From: Gammaproteobacteria bacterium
GTDB lineage: Bacteria; Pseudomonadota; Gammaproteobacteria; HK1
DNA length: 64,000 nucleotides
Reading direction: 5' to 3'
Assembly (NCBI GenBank): GCA_021773795.1
Contig: JAJFJT010000028.1
Coordinates: 25,204-89,203 of the forward strand
The first letter of the stretch is position 1, and every line of letters starts with the position of its first letter. The notes beneath the pieces were generated by a model. That model did not search any database. It was not told the origin of the DNA and saw nothing but the letters and a program-made list of their open reading frames with translations. Positions 36,183 through 44,928 of the stretch are shown in pieces. The translations under genes were made by a program, and so were the position numbers.

Positions 36183-38201
36183 CTATGCCCCGGGCTTGTG
36201 ACACCAGAACATATAGCCCTCGGGTGGATTTTCCTGCCCAGCCTCCAATACTTCCCAGTTACCGAGATTACTCATTCCCAACTGACCCGGAAAGGCCTGG
36301 CGGTAGGCCTCTGCCATACCCGTTCCCTCCAAATTCTCAAAACCGATAAACTCAAGCCCAACTGCATCGAGTTCAACCTTCAGCCGCTTTGGCGTATAGC
36401 AAACCTCCTGAACGTGAAAGAGTAAATCACGACACATACTGGTGGAAAAAAAATCGACCCGCTTCATGAAACCGGAGAAGCCCGGTGCTTGCGGCTCGGC
36501 TATCAAACGGCGACGGAAATCCACAATATCCTGACGCGTGGAACCTATACCTTCCCGTGCAATGATCTCGCGGCATTTCATCACACCCCGCCGCCCACGT
36601 TCGGCATAGAGTCCTGCCTTAAAAACCCCACCCTCACGCAACAATCCACTTAGTACCCGCCAACCATCCAACGGTCGGTACATATGATGCAGTACACCGA
36701 TCGACTGGATCATGTCGAAAGTCCCATCAAGCAGACCCGCATCAAGGATATCGGCATGCTGGAAGTGAATATTAGCGATACCCAGCTTTTTCGCCATCCG
36801 CACCGCATAGCAAAGCGAGGCTCGGGAAAGATCGATGGCAGTGATGTAAGCCCGGGGAAATTCAAGTGCCACCGCGGCCGCATGTTGCCCTGTTCCACAC
36901 CCCGCAATAAGGATTTTCATGTCATCTTTCAAAAAGGACGGTGGAGAAATATCCGGAAACATCTCAGCCAGCCACGGACCCGGCTGGCGCTCGATCTGCC
37001 GCGGCAAGTGGAGCCAACGCGGATAGGGATTCTCTTCATATTGCTTCTGTACAGCCCGCGATGTGTTATCAACAATTGGCTTCAAAGTTGTGATTTCCTT
37101 ATCTACCGCCTTCTCCTCCCTTGCATCGCGAAGCACCAACTGGACAAGGTCTATGAGATTGGAGCCCAATTCCTCATCGCTAAAACCCTCGAGTACACGA
37201 CCTCCTTGCAGGAGGCTAAAAGGCTCGTACATAGCGAAACACAGTAATGCATCCTCCGTTTCGTCTTCGATTAGCAATTCGTTTTCCAGGAGTCTTGCCT
37301 CAATCCATAGCCTCAGACTCTCAACTTTCTTCCTTTCCCCCTCGCTGGCATAAAAAACAAACTCATTGATATAAGCCTGTCGCGCCAGCAGCATCGCCAT
37401 TTTTTTACTGTTTTTCCTTTCATCACCCCACTCACTGAGTAACAACAATTTTCTTAATCGGGTGAATTCCGCCTCCAGTTCCAGGTCAATGTTGACGCAC
37501 CGGGTGAGATAGCGGAGCAGCAAGGGATCATCGGGATCGGGCAACTGATCCCCCTCCGGGCCGCCTTGCCCAAATCCATACTTCAATTTCAACTGGGCGG
37601 CCGTGGCTGGTGCCAGATTGGGGTGGTAGCTATGGGGGGAATCAAAAGCACCCACCAGAGCCTCCGCAATTTCTGGCTCAAACTCCGGTGTTTGTATCCG
37701 GCCGAGCAATTGAATCCATCCATGCTGCGCACCCACATGCTCCGGATCAAATTCCACGGCCTTTGCAAATGCAGCCAACGCTTTTCCAAATTCACCATAT
37801 CGCCGATAAATAAACCCCAGATTGGCGTACGCCACCGCCGATCGCGGCTGCAAGCTGATAATTTTTTGGTAGGTCGTTATTTCTCTTTTGGTTTGTCCCA
37901 GGCGGGCATATGTCATTGCCAGGTCAAATAGATAGGCCGTATTGCCACTATCATTTTCAACCGCTACTTCCAGATGGAATTGAGCACGTCCCAGATCGCC
38001 CAACCGGAAGGCAACGCTTGCAGCCAACTGGTGCGCAGCTGCGTCATCAGGAGATTGCTCCAGTACACCTGCTACCAGCCGAGAGGCACTATGAAAGTCT
38101 GCATCTTCAATGCAGCCCTTTGCCGCCTGCAGGTCAGCTCTTAACTGCTTTCTCAAACGAGCACGTTGCTTGCGGTACTGGCGTGGGCTTTTCTTTTCCA
38201 A
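36183..38201 (-). CDS. TPR-repeat SAM-dependent methyltransferase 1
   Basis: The 672-residue protein starts at TTG (38201) with AAGGAG spaced 6 bases upstream. A very basic N-terminus (MEKKSPRQYRKQRARLRKQL) leads into TPR repeats (roughly residues 20-190, including SAVAYANLGFIYRRYGEFGK). A long helical middle follows, then a class I methyltransferase with motif I ILIAGCGTGQHA near residue 432, acidic ITAIDLSRASL, and MIQSIGVLHHMYRPLDGWRV. The C-terminal part contains VEFFSTSMCRDLLFHVQEV-like text. Target unknown; the TPR region suggests a protein or macromolecular substrate. It has a close paralogue at 40328-42352. Confidence 0.85.
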   Translation of the reverse strand: MEKKSPRQYRKQRARLRKQLRADLQAAKGCIEDADFHSASRLVAGVLEQSPDDAAAHQLAASVAFRLGDLGRAQFHLEVAVENDSGNTAYLFDLAMTYARLGQTKREITTYQKIISLQPRSAVAYANLGFIYRRYGEFGKALAAFAKAVEFDPEHVGAQHGWIQLLGRIQTPEFEPEIAEALVGAFDSPHSYHPNLAPATAAQLKLKYGFGQGGPEGDQLPDPDDPLLLRYLTRCVNIDLELEAEFTRLRKLLLLSEWGDERKNSKKMAMLLARQAYINEFVFYASEGERKKVESLRLWIEARLLENELLIEDETEDALLCFAMYEPFSLLQGGRVLEGFSDEELGSNLIDLVQLVLRDAREEKAVDKEITTLKPIVDNTSRAVQKQYEENPYPRWLHLPRQIERQPGPWLAEMFPDISPPSFLKDDMKILIAGCGTGQHAAAVALEFPRAYITAIDLSRASLCYAVRMAKKLGIANIHFQHADILDAGLLDGTFDMIQSIGVLHHMYRPLDGWRVLSGLLREGGVFKAGLYAERGRRGVMKCREIIAREGIGSTRQDIVDFRRRLIAEPQAPGFSGFMKRVDFFSTSMCRDLLFHVQEVCYTPKRLKVELDAVGLEFIGFENLEGTGMAEAYRQAFPGQLGMSNLGNWEVLEAGQENPPEGYMFWCHKPGA

Positions 38202-38305
38202 GGGAACTCCTTAAAATTAGTCTTTATAATCATTGCCTTATATGACTAGTGTTGTAATTAGACAACACTTTTATATGGGCCGTTGGTTTTATTACACAAT
38301 CGGGA

Positions 38306-38335
38306 TTGATAAGCACTGCTTAATACCCATATAAT
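38306..38335 (+). promoter_or_regulatory. Putative strong promoter of porin 2
   Basis: TTGATA (38306-38311) and a consensus TATAAT (38330-38335) are separated by 18 bp, upstream of a leader of about 95 bases. The promoter is better than that of porin 1, whose -10 is CATACT, so the two copies may be expressed at different levels or conditions. Confidence 0.6.
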
Positions 38336-38362
38336 TGCTGTGGACATTCGCTCTGTGAGTGG

Positions 38363-38372
38363 CTTCGCGAAG
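38363..38372. promoter_or_regulatory. Conserved palindrome in the porin 2 leader
   Basis: CTTCGCGAAG, identical to the palindrome at 34964-34973 and at the same distance from the start codon (64 versus 65 bp). It lies inside the predicted 5' leader. Confidence 0.5.
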
Positions 38373-38436
38373 TGTCTCCTAGCAACGATTTTTGGGGTAC
38401 GTAGTACGTTCTTATAATATTAAGGGGTAGTTTCCA

Positions 38437-39519
38437 ATGAAGAAAAAGGCACTAGCACTTGCTATCGCCAGCGCCCTGACCGTGCCAATGGCGGCTCATG
38501 CCGTCAAGGTGAAGGTCTCGGGTCAGGTCAACAAAGCACTGCTGTATGGAGATGACGGCGTCTTCTCCCAGACACAGATTGTCGATAACGACAACTCCTC
38601 CACCCGCTTCCGTTTCACCGGCAGCGAAGATCTGGGCAACGGCATTACTGCCGGCATCCACTTCGAGGTTCAGGAACAGTCCAATCCGTCTAACGACGTC
38701 ACCATGAAGCAGACCGGTGATATCGGTGATAACGGTGATGGCACCGTTCCGTTCTTTGAGCGCGTTGCTGCGGTCTACTTCAAGGGTTCCTTCGGTACCG
38801 TGTATCTGGGTCAGGCTTGGTCCGCCAGTGATGGCACCACTGAGAAAGATCTCTCCGGTACCTCTCTTGCTGACTACGGCAGCCGTCAGGCCGTGGGTGG
38901 TGACTTCGGTTATCGCACCGCCGCCGGTGCTGCCCCCGTAGGCGATATCGAAGCCAATTACAATAACTTCGATGGCCTAAGCCGTGCTGATGCTATTCGT
39001 TACGATAGCCCGAAGCTTGGCCCGGGCATCGTCCTTAAGACCTCGGCAGGTACGGGGTTCTGGGATGTAGCCGCGACTATCGGCACCTCCTTCGGTGGCG
39101 GCAAGTTTGCAGCTGGCCTGCACTATGCCGAGTTGGACCGGAATGCCGCAGGCGCCGGAGCCGGGCTTGACCAGTGGGGTGGTTCTGCCTCCTTCCTGTT
39201 CTCCCAAGGCACCAGCGTGACCTTCCACTACGCCGAACAGGATCTACCGGGTGCAGGTGTAACCGATCCGGATACCTATGGCATCAAGCTGGGCCACAAG
39301 TTTGGCAATAATGCCGTCTCCGTCAGCTACTCCGAGTCATCCGATGTCGCCGTAGCCGGTCGGGATGCTGAGGTCATCAGTCTGGCATGGGTGCACAAGC
39401 TGAAAAAGCCCAAGGTTGAGCTTTATGCCCTCTACCGTAACTGGGAGCTCAATGGTGTCGGCACCGCAGGCCTTGATGAAATTGACATCGTCATGGTCGG
39501 TTCCCGGATCAAGTTCTAA
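38437..39519 (+). CDS. Outer membrane porin 2 (paralogue)
   Basis: The 360-residue paralogue of porin 1 has an almost identical signal peptide and N-terminal third (KVKVSGQVNKALLYGDDG), the same loop segment KQTGDIGDNGDGTVPFFER, and the same C-terminus ending in SRIKF. Differences concentrate in the middle, presumably surface loops, including a small insertion rich in Ala/Gly (about residues 235-255). The terminal Phe supports BAM recognition. It is the second porin of a tandem duplication and ends at its own copy of the GC-rich terminator. Confidence 0.93.
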   Translation: MKKKALALAIASALTVPMAAHAVKVKVSGQVNKALLYGDDGVFSQTQIVDNDNSSTRFRFTGSEDLGNGITAGIHFEVQEQSNPSNDVTMKQTGDIGDNGDGTVPFFERVAAVYFKGSFGTVYLGQAWSASDGTTEKDLSGTSLADYGSRQAVGGDFGYRTAAGAAPVGDIEANYNNFDGLSRADAIRYDSPKLGPGIVLKTSAGTGFWDVAATIGTSFGGGKFAAGLHYAELDRNAAGAGAGLDQWGGSASFLFSQGTSVTFHYAEQDLPGAGVTDPDTYGIKLGHKFGNNAVSVSYSESSDVAVAGRDAEVISLAWVHKLKKPKVELYALYRNWELNGVGTAGLDEIDIVMVGSRIKF

Positions 39520-39539
39520 GAAAAATAGAACCTGTTCTT

Positions 39540-39577
39540 AAAAAAGCCGCTGCCCCACAAGGGCAGCGGCTTTTTTT
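39540..39577. terminator. Rho-independent terminator of porin 2 (duplicate)
   Basis: The same hairpin as at 36112-36149, with the same loop CACAA and T run. In copy 1 this hairpin lies about 30 bp from the convergent methyltransferase; here the VapBC-like pair sits between terminator and methyltransferase. Confidence 0.92.
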
Positions 39578-39677
39578 ATGCCTGCTAGTAGCCGAACTGT
39601 CCTCAGTTCATACCTTGCATAATCACGATTCCCGCGTACACTATTATCGTGTTTCATCTCTGATAAGAGGCCCTACC

Positions 39678-39902
39678 ATGCTAAAAAATATTACTTTAAG
39701 TGCGGATACGCGCCTTATAGACGCCGCACGGCATCGGGTTCGCCGCGAACATACCACTTTAAATGCAGAGTTTCGGCGCTGGCTGGAGCGCTATGCCCAA
39801 GGAGCACAGCAAGCGCGGGAATTCGATGTACTGATGGAAAATCTGCGTGGAAAACTGATATGTGGCAGAAAATTCACCCGGGAAGAGATGAATGAGCGCT
39901 GA
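39678..39902 (+). CDS. Antitoxin-like protein upstream of PIN toxin
   Basis: The 74-residue protein (from ATG 39678, preceded by AGAGG) begins MLKNITLSADTRLIDAARHR, which resembles the short beta-strand and helix of ribbon-helix-helix DNA-binding antitoxins. Its last 11 bp overlap the PIN gene start, the usual antitoxin-toxin coupling. The C-terminal half is charged and would wrap the toxin. Relation to VapB is by context and fold resemblance only. The pair lies inside the duplicated porin/methyltransferase segment, only in the second unit. Confidence 0.75.
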   Translation: MLKNITLSADTRLIDAARHRVRREHTTLNAEFRRWLERYAQGAQQAREFDVLMENLRGKLICGRKFTREEMNER

Positions 39903-40320
39903 TTTCTTCCTGGATACTAATATCCTGATCTATGATTTGGAAGCCAAAGATCCTTTGAAGCAGCCCATCGCAACAGGGTTGCTCCAGGAGGCACTGCGGA
40001 AAGGTACGGGGCTGATTAGCTTCCAGGTGGTACAGGAGTGTTTAAATGTTGCCATCCAGAAGGCACGACAACCACTGACTCTGGTAGAGGCAGAACGCTA
40101 TCTGAACACCGTCCTTTCCCCGCTTTGTGGTGTCCATGCCAGTACAGGCTTGTACCAGAAGGCCCTCATCCTCAAGGAGCGTTGGCGCTACAGCTTCTAT
40201 GACTCCCTAATTATTGCTGCCGCTCTTTCTGCCAGCTGCGATACGCTATATACCGAAGACCTGCAACACGGGCAGATTATAGAGGGCCTGAAAATCATCA
40301 ATCCCTTTTCCACCGATTAA
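39892..40320 (+). CDS. PIN-domain toxin (VapC family)
   Basis: The 142-residue PIN-domain ribonuclease has the expected acidic residues: FFLDTNILIYDLE near the start (first Asp), QECLN, SFYDSLIIAAAL, and YTEDLQHG near the end. VapC toxins cut tRNA or rRNA when released from the antitoxin. It starts inside the antitoxin gene and ends 7 bp from the convergent methyltransferase stop. Mobility or addiction could explain its presence in the duplicated region. Confidence 0.9.
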   Translation: MSADFFLDTNILIYDLEAKDPLKQPIATGLLQEALRKGTGLISFQVVQECLNVAIQKARQPLTLVEAERYLNTVLSPLCGVHASTGLYQKALILKERWRYSFYDSLIIAAALSASCDTLYTEDLQHGQIIEGLKIINPFSTD

Positions 40321-40327
40321 GGCAAAC

Positions 40328-42352
40328 CTAAGCTCCACTATCCCCGGGTTTGTGACACCAAAACATATAACCCTCCGGTGGATCCTCCTGCTCCGCCTCC
40401 AACAGCTCCCAGTTATCTAGATTACTCATTTCCGGATCATCGGGGAAAGCCTTTCGATAGATATCCATCATGCCCGTCTCCTCCAGACCCTCAAAGCCGA
40501 TAAATTCAAGCCCCACCGCATCCAGTTCATCTTTGAGCTGCCTGGGTGTATAGCGAATCTCCTGCACGTGGAAAAGCAGGTCTCGACACATGCTGGTGGT
40601 AAAGAAATCGACGCGCTCAACGAAGCTATATAACTTCCGATCCAGCGTTTCACTCATCAGGCGGTGACGAAAATTCACAATTTCCTCATGCGTGGAGCCC
40701 AACCCCTCTCGTGCAATCATCTCCCGACACTTCACCACACCCTGGCGCCCACGTTCGGCATAGAGTCCTGCCTTAAAAACCCCCCCCTTCCGCAGTAAGC
40801 CGGTTAGCACCCGCCATCCGTCCAGGGGTATGCGCATATGGTGCAATACCCCAACTGACTGGATCATGTCGAAGGTCTCATCAAGCAAACCCGCATCAAG
40901 AATATCTGCGTGGAGAAAACGTATATTCCCAATACCCAGTTTCCTGGCCATTCGAGCCGCGTACGCAAGTGAGGCCCGGGAAATGTCGATGGCGGTGATA
41001 TCAGCCCGCGGAAATTCGAGCGCCACGGAGATGGCCTGCTGCCCGGTCCCGCACCCGGCAATGAGAATATTGGATTCGGGTTGCAGAAAGGATGGCGGTA
41101 AAAAACCGGGAAACATCTCGCGCAGCCAGGTAGCCGGTTTGCGTTCCATCCGACGCGGCAGATGTAACCAACGCGGACAGGGATTCTCCTCATAGAGCCG
41201 TTGTACGGCCTGGGAGGTCGTATCAGTTATCGCTTTTAAAGCAGGCATTGATGCCCAAATCACTCGCTCCTCAAGCGCATCACGCAGCGTCAAGGTCACC
41301 AAATCGACCAGATTAGAACCTAAGTCATCATCGGCAAGCTCAGCGAGCCTGTCACCTCCTTGCAAACAATTAAAAGACTCATACATGGCAAAACGAAGCA
41401 GCCGGTCTTCCATCTCAACAACGGATAGTTTGCCGCCAGAGAGCACGCCCTCGAGTTCTTGTTGGAGGCTGGAGATTCGCTCTCTCTCCTCCCGTGTGAC
41501 ATGGAATACGAACTCATTGATAAAACCCTGTCTCGCCAGCAGTACAGCCAATTTTTGTTGGCACCCCTGCTCATCAATCCAATCACTGAATAACAGGAAT
41601 TTTCTAAGGCGAGTGAGTCCTGCCTCCAGACCGAGTTCGATATTGACGCAATGAGTGAGGTAGCCGGCAAACAGGGGATCATCGGCTGCAGGCAATCCAT
41701 CTCGCTCAGGATCGTATTGGGCAAACCCATACTTAAGATTCAGCATGGAAGCAGTAGCGGGTGCCAGGCTGGGATGGTGCGTGTAGGGAGATTCGAAAGC
41801 CTTTACCAGGGCATTGGCAATTTTGGAATCAAATTTTTCAGTTCGTATCCGACCCAGCAAATGGATCCATCCAGTCTGTGCACCGACATGCCCAGGATCA
41901 ATTTCAACTGCCTTGCCGAAAGCCAGTAACGCGCTGTCGAAATCACCCCGCCGCCGGTAAATAAAACCCAGGTTGGCGTAGGCAATAGCGGAGCGGGGTT
42001 GTAAACGGATTATCCGCTTGTACGTTGCTATTTCTTCCTCGACTAGTCCGAGACGCGTATATATCAAGGCCAGATCAAAAAGATAGCTGCTGTTTTTATT
42101 ATCGTTTTTAACCGCGGCTTCAAGATGCAAGCGAGCCAGTTTGAAATTTCCGTGACAAAAAGCAAGGGTTGCTGCTAACTGGTGAGCGGGGGGGAAATTG
42201 GGTGACTGCGCAAGTACGCCTTCTATCAGACGAATAGCCACCCCAAACTGCTGGGCATCAATACTGGCTTTAGCCGCCTCTAGATCAGCGCTCAAGCGCT
42301 TTTTCATGCGAGTTCGTTGCTTTAGGTGTTGGCGTACGATTTTCTTTGCCAA
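40328..42352 (-). CDS. TPR-repeat SAM-dependent methyltransferase 2
   Basis: The 674-residue paralogue of the protein at 36183-38201 is alignable throughout. It starts at TTG (42352), without a clear Shine-Dalgarno. It has the basic N-terminus (MAKKIVRQHLKQRTRMKKRL), TPR repeats including SAIAYANLGFIYRRRGDFDS, a middle region diverged most, and a class I methyltransferase with ILIAGCGTGQQA near residue 429, ITAIDISRASLAYA and MIQSVGVLHHMRIPLDGWRV. Both paralogues end in YMFWCHKPG. Function unknown beyond SAM-dependent methylation. The TPR-sulfotransferase lies upstream on the same strand. Confidence 0.85.
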   Translation of the reverse strand: MAKKIVRQHLKQRTRMKKRLSADLEAAKASIDAQQFGVAIRLIEGVLAQSPNFPPAHQLAATLAFCHGNFKLARLHLEAAVKNDNKNSSYLFDLALIYTRLGLVEEEIATYKRIIRLQPRSAIAYANLGFIYRRRGDFDSALLAFGKAVEIDPGHVGAQTGWIHLLGRIRTEKFDSKIANALVKAFESPYTHHPSLAPATASMLNLKYGFAQYDPERDGLPAADDPLFAGYLTHCVNIELGLEAGLTRLRKFLLFSDWIDEQGCQQKLAVLLARQGFINEFVFHVTREERERISSLQQELEGVLSGGKLSVVEMEDRLLRFAMYESFNCLQGGDRLAELADDDLGSNLVDLVTLTLRDALEERVIWASMPALKAITDTTSQAVQRLYEENPCPRWLHLPRRMERKPATWLREMFPGFLPPSFLQPESNILIAGCGTGQQAISVALEFPRADITAIDISRASLAYAARMARKLGIGNIRFLHADILDAGLLDETFDMIQSVGVLHHMRIPLDGWRVLTGLLRKGGVFKAGLYAERGRQGVVKCREMIAREGLGSTHEEIVNFRHRLMSETLDRKLYSFVERVDFFTTSMCRDLLFHVQEIRYTPRQLKDELDAVGLEFIGFEGLEETGMMDIYRKAFPDDPEMSNLDNWELLEAEQEDPPEGYMFWCHKPGDSGA

Positions 42353-42435
42353 GGCAAATTTTATCCGTTAGGTGGAAACTTGTTAGCGTATCTTAAGGAT
42401 TTCAGGAACAACAGAAAAACTCATCACAAGCCGTT

Positions 42436-44571
42436 TTAGGTGATTAACAACTCGCCCAGGTCATCCCTGAGTTCATCCAGGAAGCCTTCGTAATTTTTCC
42501 ACCGCCCCACGGAGCGCGTATAAACCGGCTGGCGCACCTGCCATTGGCTGAGAGTCTGCACCGTCCGTTTATTCTCGTGAAAACGCAGGCAACGCTTGTC
42601 CCAAGGCAGTTCACAGTGAGCGATGAGGCGCTTACTACCGTCTTCCAGATCTGCCACCAGAATCTCGTAATCAAGCTCCAAAATCTGGCCGGGTAAAACC
42701 TGTTTCCAGTGCTTCATGAGCCGCACATATTCTCGGTAGTAGGCGGCAATATGGCGTAGATCACAGGCGTAATCATTACCAAAACCAAGCGACTGGAAAT
42801 AGATGGAAAGACAGACATCCAGTGGATGACGCCGACAATGGATCACCTTTATCCCGGGTACCAGCAAAGCCGCCAACCCAAGATTGAGAAAATTTCCAGG
42901 TAATTTATCGGTAAGTCGGGTCCTACCCCCGGCAACCCCCTGCAGGGCCTTAAGGTATCGCCGGGCAAGATCAGCTGCTGCTGCCTGGTCCAGCGACAGT
43001 ACTCCCTGGTGAAAACCTTGCCCGCTAGCCGCTCCTCCAGACACCTCCTTAACCGCCTCGCCCAAAGTCGCCATCTCACCGCCACCATGTACGTCGGGGT
43101 GACTGGCGATAATCTGCTCCATCAGACTCGTACCCGAACGCGGCATACCCACAATCAATACGGGCAAAGTGCTGGGTTGCCCCCAGTCCGCCCGCTGACT
43201 AAAGAAGTTCTCATCAAAGACATGAATGTGCTGGCTAACCCAATCCTTGTGAGCCTCGGGGTCAAAATGAAGGTTCTGCCCCATTTGCTGATTCGCCATT
43301 TGGTAATGGCCAAAGGCCTGCGCATAGCTTCCCAGGTCGTCCTGAATCTTGCCCAGAGCATATTGAACAGAGCACTGCACCTCCCTGGGCACCTGAGCGT
43401 TAACAGCCAAGGCCTCCAGGGAGGCTATGTCTTCCCGGTCATCCGCGCTGAAACGGCGACAGGACGCCAATCCCAGTCCCGCCTCGGCGAGAGCGGGATC
43501 CAATTTTAGCGCCTTGCGAAAACTGACCGCCGCCCTTTCATGCTCTCCCGTCTGGGAGAGCACCATGCCCAAACCGGAACAGGCAAGCGCATGCCGAGGT
43601 TGAATGGTCAACGCATGCTCAAAGGCAGTAATCGCCTCTTCTGCCCGGCCATGCTGGTCCAGGGAGCGCCCCAAAGCCACGTGACTATCAGCATTTTCAG
43701 GCTCAAGCAGCACTAGACGCCGCCAAACTTCTACTACAGCCCGGCTACGATTGAGGCTTGAGATTGCGCGTGCGATCTGCCGCAGGCTGGTAACAGATTC
43801 TGGACACTCCAGTAGTGCCCTTTCATAGGCCACCACTGCGCCCGCCCTATCCCCCAATTGCATCCGCAGATTACCCACGGCAAAGCAGAGTGCCCAGTCC
43901 CTGCTCCCGGCCTCAAAAGCCCGGGAGGCTGCCTCCATCGCCTTCTCTTTGAACCCGTTTACCGCCGTCACCTCCGCAATGTGCAGCCAGGTATCTGCCA
44001 CGGGCTGAATATCCAGCGCACGGGAAAAGGCGCGCTCGGCGGCTTGCTCCTCGCCCTGCTGCAACTGACAGGCCCCTAACTCTATCCAGGCACCACTATC
44101 CCCGGGGGCCAACTCCGTCACCCGCTGCAAGGCCTTCATCGCTCCATCGAAATCCTTAATTTGCTTCAGGGATATGCCGAGATTAAAGCAGGCATTGGCA
44201 TAATTCGGGTCCAGTTCCAAAGCAGCGCGGTAACACGCTATAGCCTCACTGAACTTTCCGCTTTCCCGCAAAAGATTGGCCAAATTATTCTGCGCTACCG
44301 AATCCCGCGGATTAACAGCAAGTGCGCGGTGTAGATAGGACATTGCTCGCTCCAGATGCCCCGCCTGCTGCGCAATCAGGCCCAGATACTGCAGGCTCTC
44401 TGCGTGCCTGGAATTTGCCTTCAGCACCTTCTGATAGAATCGCTCGGCCCGCTCCAACTTGCCCGCCTGATGGGCATGTACCGCCTGTTGATACCACTCA
44501 TCCACGCGTTGGACGTTGGCGTGACTCGATGATTTTCCACGCAGCTTGCGGCCCGTTGATTTACGCTTCAT
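42436..44571 (-). CDS. TPR-repeat sulfotransferase
   Basis: The 711-residue protein has about eleven TPR motifs over residues 25-400 (for example HAESLQYLGLIAQQAGHLER, PNYANACFNLGISLKQIKDF). A sulfotransferase domain follows from about 465: the 5'-phosphosulfate loop LIVGMPRSGTSLMEQII (near 472) and the 3'-phosphate-binding region HCRRHPLDVCLSIYFQ near 580. It would use PAPS. TPR-sulfotransferase fusions are related to tyrosylprotein sulfotransferase-like proteins; the acceptor here is unknown. It is on the same strand as the second TPR-methyltransferase, 83 bp upstream of it. Confidence 0.88.
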   Translation of the reverse strand: MKRKSTGRKLRGKSSSHANVQRVDEWYQQAVHAHQAGKLERAERFYQKVLKANSRHAESLQYLGLIAQQAGHLERAMSYLHRALAVNPRDSVAQNNLANLLRESGKFSEAIACYRAALELDPNYANACFNLGISLKQIKDFDGAMKALQRVTELAPGDSGAWIELGACQLQQGEEQAAERAFSRALDIQPVADTWLHIAEVTAVNGFKEKAMEAASRAFEAGSRDWALCFAVGNLRMQLGDRAGAVVAYERALLECPESVTSLRQIARAISSLNRSRAVVEVWRRLVLLEPENADSHVALGRSLDQHGRAEEAITAFEHALTIQPRHALACSGLGMVLSQTGEHERAAVSFRKALKLDPALAEAGLGLASCRRFSADDREDIASLEALAVNAQVPREVQCSVQYALGKIQDDLGSYAQAFGHYQMANQQMGQNLHFDPEAHKDWVSQHIHVFDENFFSQRADWGQPSTLPVLIVGMPRSGTSLMEQIIASHPDVHGGGEMATLGEAVKEVSGGAASGQGFHQGVLSLDQAAAADLARRYLKALQGVAGGRTRLTDKLPGNFLNLGLAALLVPGIKVIHCRRHPLDVCLSIYFQSLGFGNDYACDLRHIAAYYREYVRLMKHWKQVLPGQILELDYEILVADLEDGSKRLIAHCELPWDKRCLRFHENKRTVQTLSQWQVRQPVYTRSVGRWKNYEGFLDELRDDLGELLIT

Positions 44572-44677
44572 GGGGTCTTCCGTTGATTCGGGGAAAGTTA
44601 ATCAGTTTAGGGGCCCTTATTCACGGCCATTCCCAACAAAACCACCTAAGCCCTTGTTATTTGACAGGGAATATATC

Positions 44678-44889
44678 TTGTGCACAAAAGCTGTGGAAAA
44701 CTTTGTGCATAGTTTGGTGGTAAGGGCCTCAAAGCTATGGGGTCATTGGTCTTTTTGGGATCTAGACAAAAAAGAACCGCCAAACTTTTGCTAATTATAT
44801 CATGTGCTTAGAGAATGAGATCGGTTCTTGATTCGAACCCGTCGGTTAACCGTCAAAATTCAGACACCGCATAAGGCCAATGTGCATAA
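44678..44889. promoter_or_regulatory. Cluster of DnaA-box-like sequences in a 357-bp gap
   Basis: The gap between the sulfotransferase and the lipoprotein gene contains TTGTGCACA (44678), TGTGGAAAA (44692, reverse complement TTTTCCACA, full match to TTWTNCACA), TGTGCATAG (44704, one mismatch) and TGTGCATAA (44881, reverse complement TTATGCACA, full match). An AT-rich stretch (about 44790-44810) lies between. These may titrate DnaA or regulate a neighbouring gene; nothing else here (no dnaA or gidA) supports an origin. I see no gene in the gap. Confidence 0.35.
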
Positions 44890-44928
44890 GTGACGAAAAG
44901 ACAACGACTTTCCACGTGCATAGCCAAC

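Noticed and set aside
44830..44840. tRNA T-arm-like sequence (GGGTTCGAATC on the minus strand)
   Set aside because: The neighbouring bases do not pair to form a T-stem, and no acceptor stem, D-arm or anticodon arm can be drawn around it.
44572..44928. Chromosome replication origin
   Set aside because: DnaA-box-like words exist but dnaA, dnaN, gidA or parAB are not adjacent and there is no AT-rich repeat array.
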